Source: JALOOX01 sp964557955
GTDB taxonomy: Bacteria > Desulfobacterota > Syntrophobacteria > Syntrophobacterales > Syntrophobacteraceae
Reading direction: 5' to 3'
Assembly (NCBI GenBank): GCA_964557955.1
Contig: CAZLCS010000002.1
Coordinates: 186,001-250,000, forward strand
Length of the DNA stretch: 64,000 nt
The translations under genes were made by a program, and so were the position numbers. This document shows, piece by piece, positions 51,385 to 59,193 of the stretch. Every line of letters starts with the position of its first letter. Within the stretch, counting starts at the first letter, position 1. Below the pieces are notes generated by a model. The model was given only the letters and a program-made list of their open reading frames with translations, was not told where the DNA came from and did not search any database.

Positions 51385-51885
51385 TCAGTGCTTCTTGGCG
51401 CGGGCCAGGGCCGCCTTGCCGGTGCGAGCCAGCTCGACGATGCCAATTTGGCTGAGAAGCTCAAGAATGGCTCCGATCTTCGTCTCGTTTCCCGTAACTT
51501 CAATGGTGTAGTAATGGGGGCTGACATCCACCACCTTGGCACGGAAAATATCCGAAATCCGCAGAACTTCGGCGCGGGTGGCGGGCTCGGCACGCACTTT
51601 GATCAAGGCCATTTCGCGGTCCACGAATTCGATCTCGCGAAAATCGTAGACCTTGATGACATTGATCAACTTATTCAACTGCTTGACGATCTGCTCCAGA
51701 ATGTGTTGATCCCCCGTGGTCACCAGGGTGATGCGCGACAACCCCGGCTCATGGGTTTCCGCGACCGTCAGGCATTCGATGTTAAACCCACGGCCACTGA
51801 AAAGCCCCGCCACTCTCGAGAGCACTCCCGGCTGGTTTTCAACCAGCACTCCTATTGTGTGCTTCAGTTTGTCGTTTTTTTCCAT
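51385..51885 (-). CDS. ilvN: Acetolactate synthase, small (regulatory) subunit
   Basis: A 166-residue regulatory subunit. An ACT domain at about 7-80 (HTIGVLVENQPGVLSRVAGLFSGRGFNIECLTVAET) binds valine for feedback control; the second half (REIEFVDREMALIKVRAEPATRAEVLRISDIFRAKVVDVS) activates the large subunit. It begins three bases after the ilvB stop, consistent with co-translation. The gene is also called ilvH in other species. Confidence 0.94.
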   Translation of the reverse strand: MEKNDKLKHTIGVLVENQPGVLSRVAGLFSGRGFNIECLTVAETHEPGLSRITLVTTGDQHILEQIVKQLNKLINVIKVYDFREIEFVDREMALIKVRAEPATRAEVLRISDIFRAKVVDVSPHYYTIEVTGNETKIGAILELLSQIGIVELARTGKAALARAKKH

Positions 51886-51888
51886 GAC

Positions 51889-53607
51889 TCACACCAGCAG
51901 CATCTCTGAAATGTCCTTGCCAGCGGGCACCATCGGGTAAACCCCCTCCTCAGCCTCGACGACGAATTCCATCAACACGGGCCTTCTTACAGCAAAAGCC
52001 TCGCGAATCACAGGCTCCACCTCTTCGGGCTTCGTAGCCCTGAGCCCCACCGCCCCATAGGCGTCGGCCAGCTTGACGAAGTCGGGAGCGGCATCCAGGC
52101 AGGTCGCACAGTATACTTTTTCGTAAAAGAGCTCCTGCCACTGCCGCACCATCCCCAGAAAGCGGTTGTTCAGAATGGCCACTTTCACGGGCAGATCGTT
52201 GCAGACGGCAGTGATGAGCTCCTGAATGTTCATCTGGATGCTTCCGTCGCCGGCAATATCGATGACCAGTCGATCCGGGAACGCCACCTGGGCTCCGATG
52301 GCCGCAGGAAGGCCGTAACCCATGGTCCCGAGCCCGCCGGAAGACAGAAAGGACCTGGGTTTGGTCAGGTGAAAGAACTGAGCCGCCCACATCTGGTTCT
52401 GGCCTACCTCCGTGGCAACGATGGCGTCCCCATTGCAGAGCTCGTAGAGCTTCTCCACCACAAACTGGGGCTTGATGACGTCGCCCTCCTGCTTATAGGC
52501 CATCTTGTAGGCCCTTCGCCACTCATCGATTTGCTTGAGCCAGGGGGCACGCAGCTCCTCAAGGCCCTCGATCGGTTCCTCCTCGGCCATGGCAATCAGC
52601 CTTTCAAGGGCATTTTTGCAGTCACCCACAATGGGAATGTCCACGGGAACATTCTTACTGATGCTGGTGGGATCGATGTCGATGTGGATGATCTTGGCCT
52701 TGGGAGCAAACCCCGAAATCTTCCCCGTGACCCGGTCATCAAAGCGGGCGCCAATGGCCACCAGCACATCGGAGTGCTGAACGGCCATGTTGGCCCGGTA
52801 AGTTCCATGCATGCCCAGCATGCCGAGCCACAGCGGATGCAGGTCCCTGCTGCCGTCCTCCTGTTTGACCACCGCAGGGAAACAGCCCATTCCCATGAGG
52901 GTTGTGGTCACCGGGGCCTGAAGAAGCTCGGCCAGTCGGATCAGTTCATCCGAAGATCCCGACAGGATCACGCCGCCTCCCGCATAGAGCACCGGGTTTT
53001 TCGCTTTTCTGATCAACTGGTAAGCGCGTTTGATCTGGCCCTGATGCGCCTCAACCGTCGGCCGATAGCCAGTCAGCTCAACCCGCTTGGGGTAGCGGAA
53101 TTCCGTGGTCGCCTGAATCACGTCCTTGGGCAGATCGACCAGCACGGGGCCGGGTCGGCCGGTTCGTGCGAGATAAAAGGCCTCTTTGATCACCCGCGCG
53201 AGATCGTTCACGTCCTTGACCAGGTAGTTGTGCTTGGTGCAAGGTCTCGAGATCCCCACGATATCCACTTCCTGGAAGGCGTCATTGCCGATGAGCGCCG
53301 TGGGAACCTGCCCCGTGAACACGACCATGGGCACTGAATCGAGGTAGGCGGTCGCAATGCCGGTGACCGTGTTGGTGGCACCGGGCCCGGACGTGACCAG
53401 GCACACCCCGACCCGCCCCGTGGCTCGAGCGTATCCATCGGCCATGTGAGCTGCGCCCTGTTCGTGGCGAACCAGGATGTGTCGGATGCCCGATTTGGGG
53501 ATCTCGTGGTAGATGTCCAGCACGGCCCCACCGGGAAAGCCGAAGATGACCTCAACACCTTCCTTTTTCAAGCATTCGAAAAAAATCTGTGCACCCTTCA
53601 TTTTCAT
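51889..53607 (-). CDS. ilvB: Acetolactate synthase, large (catalytic) subunit
   Basis: A 572-residue thiamin-diphosphate enzyme. The catalytic Glu is in VRHEQGAAHMADGYARATG. A FAD-binding middle domain follows, then the ThDP/Mg site GDGSIQMNIQELITA...NNRFLGMVRQWQ. It joins two pyruvates, or pyruvate and 2-oxobutyrate, in the first common step of branched-chain amino acid synthesis. The ATG at 53607 follows GAGG; the longer frame to 53691 is upstream leader. It is the first gene of the ilvBNC-psd-pssA-leuCDB run, preceded by a strong promoter and a leader of about 115 bases. Confidence 0.95.
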   Translation of the reverse strand: MKMKGAQIFFECLKKEGVEVIFGFPGGAVLDIYHEIPKSGIRHILVRHEQGAAHMADGYARATGRVGVCLVTSGPGATNTVTGIATAYLDSVPMVVFTGQVPTALIGNDAFQEVDIVGISRPCTKHNYLVKDVNDLARVIKEAFYLARTGRPGPVLVDLPKDVIQATTEFRYPKRVELTGYRPTVEAHQGQIKRAYQLIRKAKNPVLYAGGGVILSGSSDELIRLAELLQAPVTTTLMGMGCFPAVVKQEDGSRDLHPLWLGMLGMHGTYRANMAVQHSDVLVAIGARFDDRVTGKISGFAPKAKIIHIDIDPTSISKNVPVDIPIVGDCKNALERLIAMAEEEPIEGLEELRAPWLKQIDEWRRAYKMAYKQEGDVIKPQFVVEKLYELCNGDAIVATEVGQNQMWAAQFFHLTKPRSFLSSGGLGTMGYGLPAAIGAQVAFPDRLVIDIAGDGSIQMNIQELITAVCNDLPVKVAILNNRFLGMVRQWQELFYEKVYCATCLDAAPDFVKLADAYGAVGLRATKPEEVEPVIREAFAVRRPVLMEFVVEAEEGVYPMVPAGKDISEMLLV

Positions 53608-53728
53608 CGGATCACCCTCTGCAACAGCTTGTGCGGGAACGCGCTTTCCATGTCCCCGCCCCACCCCGTCTGATAAGCAAGAAGGAAACAAAGTTTAATG
53701 TCAACAATTCCCAAGGGATAGACAGGGC

Positions 53729-53757
53729 ATTCTATGGGAAACAGCTGCAGCTGTCAA
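53729..53757 (-). promoter_or_regulatory. Sigma-70 promoter of the ilv-leu operon
   Basis: On the minus strand TTGACA (53757-53752), 17 bases, TAGAAT (53734-53729): six of six and five of six consensus bases. The start near 53722 leaves a 115-base leader. I saw no leader peptide rich in branched-chain codons and no T-box-like sequence there. Confidence 0.7.
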
Positions 53758-53822
53758 CGCACGAAACATGGCTTTTGCCGCGCGACAAGAAAATATGTGC
53801 AGCAAGATCGAGGCGGGCCGCG

Positions 53823-53850
53823 TTGACAACGATCGGAGCTTTGCTAGAAT
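53823..53850 (+). promoter_or_regulatory. Sigma-70 promoter of the HD hydrolase gene
   Basis: TTGACA (53823-53828), 16 bases, TAGAAT (53845-53850), with the same hexamers as the opposing ilvB promoter about 70 bases away. Start predicted near 53857. Confidence 0.6.
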
Positions 53851-53946
53851 GCCCGAAAAGATGGTTTCGCATTCGTGATTCCAACCAACAATGCCGGGGG
53901 CATTGCGTGTGGAATGACAACCGTTTTCCGGAGGCCGGACCGACCT

Positions 53947-54597
53947 GTGAATGATTCCCCATCCAACCATGAAGCCGATATGCCCTTCGATGAGATCTCA
54001 TCCACTTTTAAAAATATAATTAACTTCTTTTTTGAGCTTGGAATGCTCAAGAAGACGCCGAGGACGGGGTTTCAGTTCCTGGGTTCCGGCAGGGAATCGG
54101 TCGCGGACCATTCCTTTCGGATGGCGATCATCGGCTACACCCTTGCGCGCCTGTCATCCGGAATCGACCCATACAAAGTCGTCTGCATGTGCCTGTTTCA
54201 TGACATATCCGAGGCGCGCACCGGAGATATGAATTATGTGAACAAGCAGTATGTCACAGTGGACGAAAACGCCGCAGTGGAACACCTGGCGAAAACACTT
54301 CCATTCGGGGACGATTTCAGGGCGCTGTTTCGTGAATACAGACAGCTTGAGACACGGGAGTCGATGCTGGTCCACGACGCCGATCAACTCGATCTCCTGC
54401 TCGAGCTCAAAGAGCAGCTCGATTTGGGCAATACCTACGCACGCAAATGGATCGACTTCGCTCTCAAGCGGCTGGCCACCGACCTGGGGAAAAAGCTTGC
54501 TGAAGTGCTCATGTCGACTGATTCGACAGCCTGGTGGTTCGACGGCCATGATGACTGGTGGCATCACGGCCGGTCCAGTCCATTATCCGAAGACTGA
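53947..54597 (+). CDS. HD-domain phosphohydrolase (YfbR/HDDC2-like)
   Basis: A 216-residue HD hydrolase. Metal-binding parts are VADHSFRMAII (His-Ser type first His), CLFHDISEARTGDM (HD pair), and VHDADQLDLLLELKEQL (last Asp). The layout with FLxSGRxSVADHSFR resembles 5'-deoxynucleotidase YfbR and HDDC2. It probably removes phosphate from nucleotides. Start is uncertain: GTG 53947 has GGAGG at 12 bases, ATG 53980 gives the first conserved residue MPFDEISSTFKNII but lacks a ribosome site. It converges on the sigma-54 regulator gene. Confidence 0.85.
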   Translation: MNDSPSNHEADMPFDEISSTFKNIINFFFELGMLKKTPRTGFQFLGSGRESVADHSFRMAIIGYTLARLSSGIDPYKVVCMCLFHDISEARTGDMNYVNKQYVTVDENAAVEHLAKTLPFGDDFRALFREYRQLETRESMLVHDADQLDLLLELKEQLDLGNTYARKWIDFALKRLATDLGKKLAEVLMSTDSTAWWFDGHDDWWHHGRSSPLSED

Positions 54598-54605
54598 TCG
54601 TCGCA

Positions 54606-56030
54606 TTACACTCCATCCCGCTGGCCGCCGTCTTCCTCTCTCAGGTTGAGCGTTTTCATTTTCAACAGCAACGTGTTCCGGTGGATCTTGAGGCAGCGCG
54701 CCGTATCGGTCTGATTCCACTGGCAGCGGTCGAGCATCCGCAGGATGAACTGGCGCTCGAAATCATTGCGCGCCTCGATCAATCCCTGGTCTAAAGATGC
54801 CTCTTCATCCGGTCTAGCATCACCCGTCGATCCATCGTCCATGAGAAGATCGTAAGGGAGATCGTTCTCATCCACCCACTGACCATCAGACCCGAGCACC
54901 ACCAGCCGCTCGATGACGTTTTCCAGCTCGCGGACATTGCCTGGCCAGGGATAGGATACAAGAAGTCGCATCGCTTCAGGGGTGATCCCCTTCACCTGCT
55001 TGGAAAGTGATCGGTTGAATTTCCTCAAAAAGAAATCGGAGAGCAAAGGAATATCCTCTTTGCGCAGCCGAAGCGGTGGGATTTCGATGGGAATCACGTT
55101 GAGCCGAAAGAAGAGATCATTGCGAAACTTCTCCTTTTTCACCAACAGGTCGAGTCTCACGTTGGTGGCGGCGATCACCCTCACATCCACTTTCAAGGAC
55201 TGATGGCTGCCGACCCGAGTGAATTCCCTCTCCTGCAGAACTCGAAGGAGCTTAGCCTGAAGCTCCAGCTTGAGGCTGGGGATTTCATCGAGAAAGAGCG
55301 TCCCGCCGTGAGCGAATTCAAACTTCCCCACGCTTCGCGCGTGCGCCCCCGTGAAAGAGCCCTTTTCGTGCCCGAAGAGCTCACTTTCCATCAATTCCGA
55401 CGGGATCGCCGCGCAGTTGATGGCGACGAAGGGCTTTCCAGCTCGAGAGCTTGCCGCATGAATGGCCCGGGCCACCAACTCCTTGCCGGTGCCGCTCTCT
55501 CCCGTTATGAGAATACTGCTGTGCGCCGGAGCAACCTTGCGGATGAGGTCAAAGACGGATTCCATTCGCTTGGACCGGCTGAGAATCTTGACATCACCAA
55601 AATGGTAGGCCGAGCCTCGGTGTGCACAGAACACCTGAGGCCTTGATGCACGCCTTTGGAGGGCGGCTGCCACAATGGTCATGAGCCCATCGGGATCGTA
55701 AGGTTTGGTGATGTAATCGAAGGCGCCGTATTTCATCGCCGCTGTCGCTTCGTGAGCCCGGTCAACGCCGGACACCATGATGACCTCGATCGTCTCGTTG
55801 AATTGTTTGATTCTTTCCAGTATTTCCAGCCCGCTGACCTCCGGCATGGTTATATCCAGGAGCACCACGTCGATCGACTTCTCGCTGATCATGCGGAGAG
55901 CCTGCAATCCGTCACCGGTCGCATCGATGTCGTAGTGGTCCTCAAGGACGATTTCCAGGGATTCCCTGGCGCCTGCCTCGTCATCAACAATCAGGATGCG
56001 GGGGCGTTGTCGAACGTCTTTGACCTGCAT
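54606..56030 (-). CDS. Sigma-54-dependent response regulator (NtrC family)
   Basis: A 474-residue activator. Receiver domain at about 10-125 with phospho-acceptor D59 (VVLLDITMPE) and Lys in YITKPYD. The AAA+ domain follows: Walker A ITGESGTGKELVARA, the sigma-54 contact loop EKGSFTGAH (GSFTGA, a common variant of GAFTGA), Walker B GGTLFLDEIPSL. A Fis-type helix-turn-helix closes it (CQWNQTDTARCLKIHRNTLLLKM). It activates sigma-54 promoters on phosphorylation. ATG 56030 follows AGGAAG; no kinase is adjacent. The target could include the promoter at 2497-2511, but nothing proves this. Confidence 0.92.
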   Translation of the reverse strand: MQVKDVRQRPRILIVDDEAGARESLEIVLEDHYDIDATGDGLQALRMISEKSIDVVLLDITMPEVSGLEILERIKQFNETIEVIMVSGVDRAHEATAAMKYGAFDYITKPYDPDGLMTIVAAALQRRASRPQVFCAHRGSAYHFGDVKILSRSKRMESVFDLIRKVAPAHSSILITGESGTGKELVARAIHAASSRAGKPFVAINCAAIPSELMESELFGHEKGSFTGAHARSVGKFEFAHGGTLFLDEIPSLKLELQAKLLRVLQEREFTRVGSHQSLKVDVRVIAATNVRLDLLVKKEKFRNDLFFRLNVIPIEIPPLRLRKEDIPLLSDFFLRKFNRSLSKQVKGITPEAMRLLVSYPWPGNVRELENVIERLVVLGSDGQWVDENDLPYDLLMDDGSTGDARPDEEASLDQGLIEARNDFERQFILRMLDRCQWNQTDTARCLKIHRNTLLLKMKTLNLREEDGGQRDGV

Positions 56031-56269
56031 AAATCTTCCTAACTTCTGGTGAATGCGCCCGGTGGCCCTGGTTCGCTGCCGGCCATCAGCCTCCCGACCC
56101 ACTTGGCGGAGGAGAAAAGAGGCCGTATACTTTCATGGTTGAATCAGATCAGCGTTCGGCAGCCTTTGACGCTTGGATTGGGTCGCATTGATCATCGGTC
56201 GGATTTTTTTCCACCGTAAGCATAATCCACTCGATGTCTCAGTACAACACCGGACGATGGGAAACGGCC

Positions 56270-57691
56270 ATGAGCCTTCATTCCAGGTTCCTCAACGAAA
56301 TTATTGACATCGTAGGAAGCGAGCATGTTTTGTCCGGTCCGGAAGAGCTGGTCTGCTACAGCTACGATGCGAGCCGGATTCAGGCCTGCCCCGGATGCGT
56401 CGCATTTCCCGGATCCACCCAAGAAGTGTCCGAGCTATTGCTGCTCGCCAACCGAGAGCGATTTCCCGTGGTCCCACGTGGCGCCGGAAGCGGCATGGTG
56501 GGTGCCTCGGTTCCCACGGGCGAGGGGCTCGCCCTGGTTATGACCCGATTCCAGCGCATCCTTGAAATCGACCCCGATGAAATGATTGCCGTGGTGCAGC
56601 CCGGAGTCGTCACCGGAACGATCCAACGCGCCGTACAGGACTGCGGACTCTTCTATCCACCTGATCCGGCCAGCGCCGCCTTCTCCACCATTGGAGGCAA
56701 TGTGGCCATGTGCTCAGGAGGTCTCAGGGCCGTTAAGTACGGAGTCACCCGTGATTATGTCATGGGACTCGAAGTTGTACTCCCCACAGGATCCACTATC
56801 AGGACGGGTACCCGAACGGCGAAGGGTGTGGTGGGGTATGACCTGACCCGGCTCCTGGTCGGCTCTGAAGGCACTCTCGGCGTCTTCACGGAGATCCTGC
56901 TTCGCCTCATCCCCGCTCCCGAAACCAGACGAACCCTTCTCGCCCAATTCACCGCCCTCGACCAGGCTACCGAAACGGTGTGTGCGATCCTTAGGCAGCG
57001 TGTCGTGCCGTCCGCCCTCGAGCTTATGGACAGATCCGCCATCGATGTGGTGGAAAATTACCTGGACCTGGGGTTGAATCGAAGCGCAGAAGCGTTGCTG
57101 CTGATTGAAGTCGATGGGATGGAGTGCGCCGTCATTCGGGAGGCCGAGGTGATCTGCTCGGTCTGTGAGCGAGCAGGGGCTGTGGCCGTTCAGGTCGCGG
57201 CATCCGCTGCAGAATGCGATGCGCTCTGGAAGGGGCGAAGGGCTATCTCCCCTGCTCTCGGGCAGATCAAGCCGCATAAGATCAATGAGGATATCACGGT
57301 TCCGCGCACCCGGATTTCCCAGCTCATCCGATCCATACGCCAGCTGGCCCGTCGCCACGACCTCATCATCGTCTGCTTCGGCCATGCCGGGGATGGAAAC
57401 ATCCACGCCAACATCATGCTCGACCGCAAAAACCCGGAGGAGCTTATCAGAGCCGAAAAAGCCGTCGAGGAGCTGTTCCGCATCGTGCTCGATCTCGGAG
57501 GCACCCTTTCGGGTGAGCATGGAGTGGGAATTGCCAAGTCTCCGTATTTTCTCTGGGAAGTCGGTGAAGGAGGTTATGAAGCGATGTGGCGTGTCAAGCG
57601 CGCATTGGATCCATTGAACATTCTGAACCCGGGGAAAATGTTCTCACCCAATCGTGCTTTTTTTCGGGAGGGTCTCGAAGGAGGGTTATAG
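56270..57691 (+). CDS. GlcD-like FAD-linked oxidase (glycolate/D-lactate type)
   Basis: A 473-residue FAD-binding PCMH-type dehydrogenase. The FAD motifs VPRGAGSGMVGASVPTGEGLAL and AAFSTIGGNVAMCSGGLRAVKYGVTRDYVMGLEVV, then C-terminal HAGDGNIHANIMLD, and SGEHGVGIAKSPYF are intact. The enzymes oxidise glycolate, D-lactate or related 2-hydroxy acids, passing electrons to FeS partners. No GlcE/GlcF or CCG-domain partner is next to it, so electron acceptor is unknown. The ATG at 56270 follows GGGA at eight bases; a start at 56234 has none. Its end merges into a pyruvate kinase remnant. Confidence 0.9.
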   Translation: MSLHSRFLNEIIDIVGSEHVLSGPEELVCYSYDASRIQACPGCVAFPGSTQEVSELLLLANRERFPVVPRGAGSGMVGASVPTGEGLALVMTRFQRILEIDPDEMIAVVQPGVVTGTIQRAVQDCGLFYPPDPASAAFSTIGGNVAMCSGGLRAVKYGVTRDYVMGLEVVLPTGSTIRTGTRTAKGVVGYDLTRLLVGSEGTLGVFTEILLRLIPAPETRRTLLAQFTALDQATETVCAILRQRVVPSALELMDRSAIDVVENYLDLGLNRSAEALLLIEVDGMECAVIREAEVICSVCERAGAVAVQVAASAAECDALWKGRRAISPALGQIKPHKINEDITVPRTRISQLIRSIRQLARRHDLIIVCFGHAGDGNIHANIMLDRKNPEELIRAEKAVEELFRIVLDLGGTLSGEHGVGIAKSPYFLWEVGEGGYEAMWRVKRALDPLNILNPGKMFSPNRAFFREGLEGGL

Positions 57692-57826
57692 CCACATCGA
57701 CGAGGCGACCAAGGCGCCGGTGCTGAAGCGGAAGGTCGCCATCCGGGGCATAGATTGGTCATCACCGCGGCGGTTCCCGTGGGTCTCATTGGAACCACGG
57801 GTCTCATCAAAGTGGTGGAGTCATGA
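57681..57826 (+). pseudogene. 3' remnant of a pyruvate kinase gene, frameshifted
   Basis: Right after the GlcD-like stop, one frame reads EGYSHIDEATKA and another, after a one-base shift near 57725, reads AEAEGRHPGHRLVITAAVPVG...LIGTTGLIKVVES then TGA. The second stretch is the conserved C-terminus of pyruvate kinase (compare GDLVVITAGVPVG..GTTNLIKV). Inserting one G after AAGGCG would rejoin them. Only about 48 codons survive; the rest of the gene is absent. It is followed by a hairpin that may be its old terminator. Confidence 0.7.
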
Positions 57827-57827
57827 G

Positions 57828-57865
57828 CTTTCCGGCCCGAAAACTTCCAAATACGGGCCGGAAAG
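57828..57865. terminator. Perfect 12-bp hairpin after the pyruvate kinase remnant
   Basis: CTTTCCGGCCCG (57828-57839) pairs with CGGGCCGGAAAG (57854-57865) with a 14-base loop. It begins two bases after the remnant's stop, and would now end the GlcD-like transcript. Bases 57866-57922 hold nothing evident. Confidence 0.6.
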
Positions 57866-57922
57866 AGGCGGTCCCCACACGCTGGTGAACCAATGAATGA
57901 ATATTCTCAAAGCGCGTGAAGA

Positions 57923-58057
57923 CTATTTGACTTCTGCAAGGCGACCCAGAACCTCATAATTCTTTTCGAGCCGCTTCTGCTCAGCTTTCAAATTCACTTT
58001 GTTGGGCTTATGCTTCCGAGCACGTACCTTCTTCGTGTGCTGAGTTTTCGAGGCCAT
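57923..58057 (-). CDS. Very small basic protein, 44 residues
   Basis: MASKTQHTKKVRARKHKPNK followed by VNLKAEQKRLEKNYEVLGRL and AEVK. It is strongly basic (11 Lys, 4 Arg, 3 His against 6 acidic). The start follows AAGGAGAGG with six-base spacing, an excellent ribosome site, so it is likely translated. The first half is a basic tail, suitable for RNA or ribosome binding; the second half is an amphipathic helix. No function is known to me. It lies 56 bases past the APH-family gene in the same direction and may belong to that transcript. Confidence 0.7.
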   Translation of the reverse strand: MASKTQHTKKVRARKHKPNKVNLKAEQKRLEKNYEVLGRLAEVK

Positions 58058-58113
58058 GTTTCCTCTCCTTCTTTCAATGTTATTTAAATTTGAGCCGTAC
58101 GGCTATAACAGCT

Positions 58114-59193
58114 TCAACATCGGTTGTCACGTAAAACTTGCCCAAGACGTTGTTCAAGCAGGTCATGGAGGCGCGGGTCCCGCGCATATCGAACGAGGGA
58201 CGGGTATTGATCCGCTCCTGCCATTTGCAGGCTCAGACGAAGTCGTCTCCATGCGCCTGGAATATAACCCAGGAACTGAGACTTTCCCTTGGCAAGGCCC
58301 AGAAATGCATACGCAGCCAATGCCTGCAGGTTGCGACACAGGCGTACAGCCACATAGGAACTGTGAAACTCACTCCGCGAGACACCCAGAAATCGTCGAG
58401 CCGCCTGCCAATAAATGCCCATGAGCTCAGCCTGAGCGGGCTCGGGGAGATTGACGTACGGATCGATGAGCAGAGATGCCAGGTCGTAGGCAGGAGGCCC
58501 AAAGCGCATTCCTTGAAAGTCGATCAGGCCGATGCGCCCTTTATGAACCATGAGATTCCGGCTCTGAAAATCGCGATGGATGAGGTGTATGCTTTTCGAC
58601 ACGCCCGCTCTTGCCGCCAGTCGATCGAAATCCCGCCTGAGGTCTTTATCCTCTGCCACATTGAGCCCCAGCATCTCCTCCAGGAAGGAATTTCGAAAAT
58701 ACTCGAGCTCTTTTTGGAGGACGAACGACGGATCATAGACCGGCGCATCAAAGCAGAATTCACTCCGAAAACCCTCCGAAGCCCGCTGGTGGAGCTTCAC
58801 CAGAATCTTCACGGCCTCCCGGTACAGCGGCACAATGGCCGCCCGCCGCCTGCAGGCAAACTTCTGAAGGTGCAGGTCACCAAAATCTTCAAGGATGAAA
58901 AGCCCCTTCTCAGGTGCAGCCCACAGGAAATCGGGAACTGGGAGGTCACATTGGCGCAGATGCCTGCCGATGAGGAAATACGAATCATTTTCGTCAACTC
59001 CCTCCATGGTTTTCCGAGGAGACCACAGGCCAATTGCACGGCTCAGTCCCTTTTCCAGCCGAAAGAAGCTTCTATCGGACCCATCCCCGGAAAGGCGGAC
59101 GACTCTCAACGGTTCATCGCGAGGACCCAACAGATCTTGGGCCATCCGGAAGAGATCCGTTGGCACGGCATGTTGGGGCATCGTTTCGGTCAT
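58114..59193 (-). CDS. APH-family sugar kinase, AmgK-like
   Basis: A 359-residue aminoglycoside-phosphotransferase-fold kinase. The catalytic loop is HRDFQSRNLM and the metal-binding motif IDFQGMRFGPPAYDLASLL. The N-terminal strand part RLSGDGSDRSFFRL resembles the anomeric sugar kinase AmgK, which phosphorylates N-acetylmuramate and N-acetylglucosamine at C1. The ATG at 59193 overlaps the stop of the nucleotidyltransferase gene (ATGA), matching the known amgK-murU pairing. A long frame to 59469 overlaps that gene. Resistance to aminoglycosides is not expected. Confidence 0.82.
   Translation of the reverse strand: MTETMPQHAVPTDLFRMAQDLLGPRDEPLRVVRLSGDGSDRSFFRLEKGLSRAIGLWSPRKTMEGVDENDSYFLIGRHLRQCDLPVPDFLWAAPEKGLFILEDFGDLHLQKFACRRRAAIVPLYREAVKILVKLHQRASEGFRSEFCFDAPVYDPSFVLQKELEYFRNSFLEEMLGLNVAEDKDLRRDFDRLAARAGVSKSIHLIHRDFQSRNLMVHKGRIGLIDFQGMRFGPPAYDLASLLIDPYVNLPEPAQAELMGIYWQAARRFLGVSRSEFHSSYVAVRLCRNLQALAAYAFLGLAKGKSQFLGYIPGAWRRLRLSLQMAGADQYPSLVRYARDPRLHDLLEQRLGQVLRDNRC

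Noticed and set aside
53607..53729. T-box or leucine-type attenuator before ilvB
   Set aside because: No T-box core, no run of Leu/Ile/Val codons and no terminator hairpin with T run in the leader.
58114..59193. Aminoglycoside resistance gene
   Set aside because: The APH fold is shared by many sugar and metabolite kinases; the ATGA-coupled nucleotidyltransferase fits sugar recycling far better.
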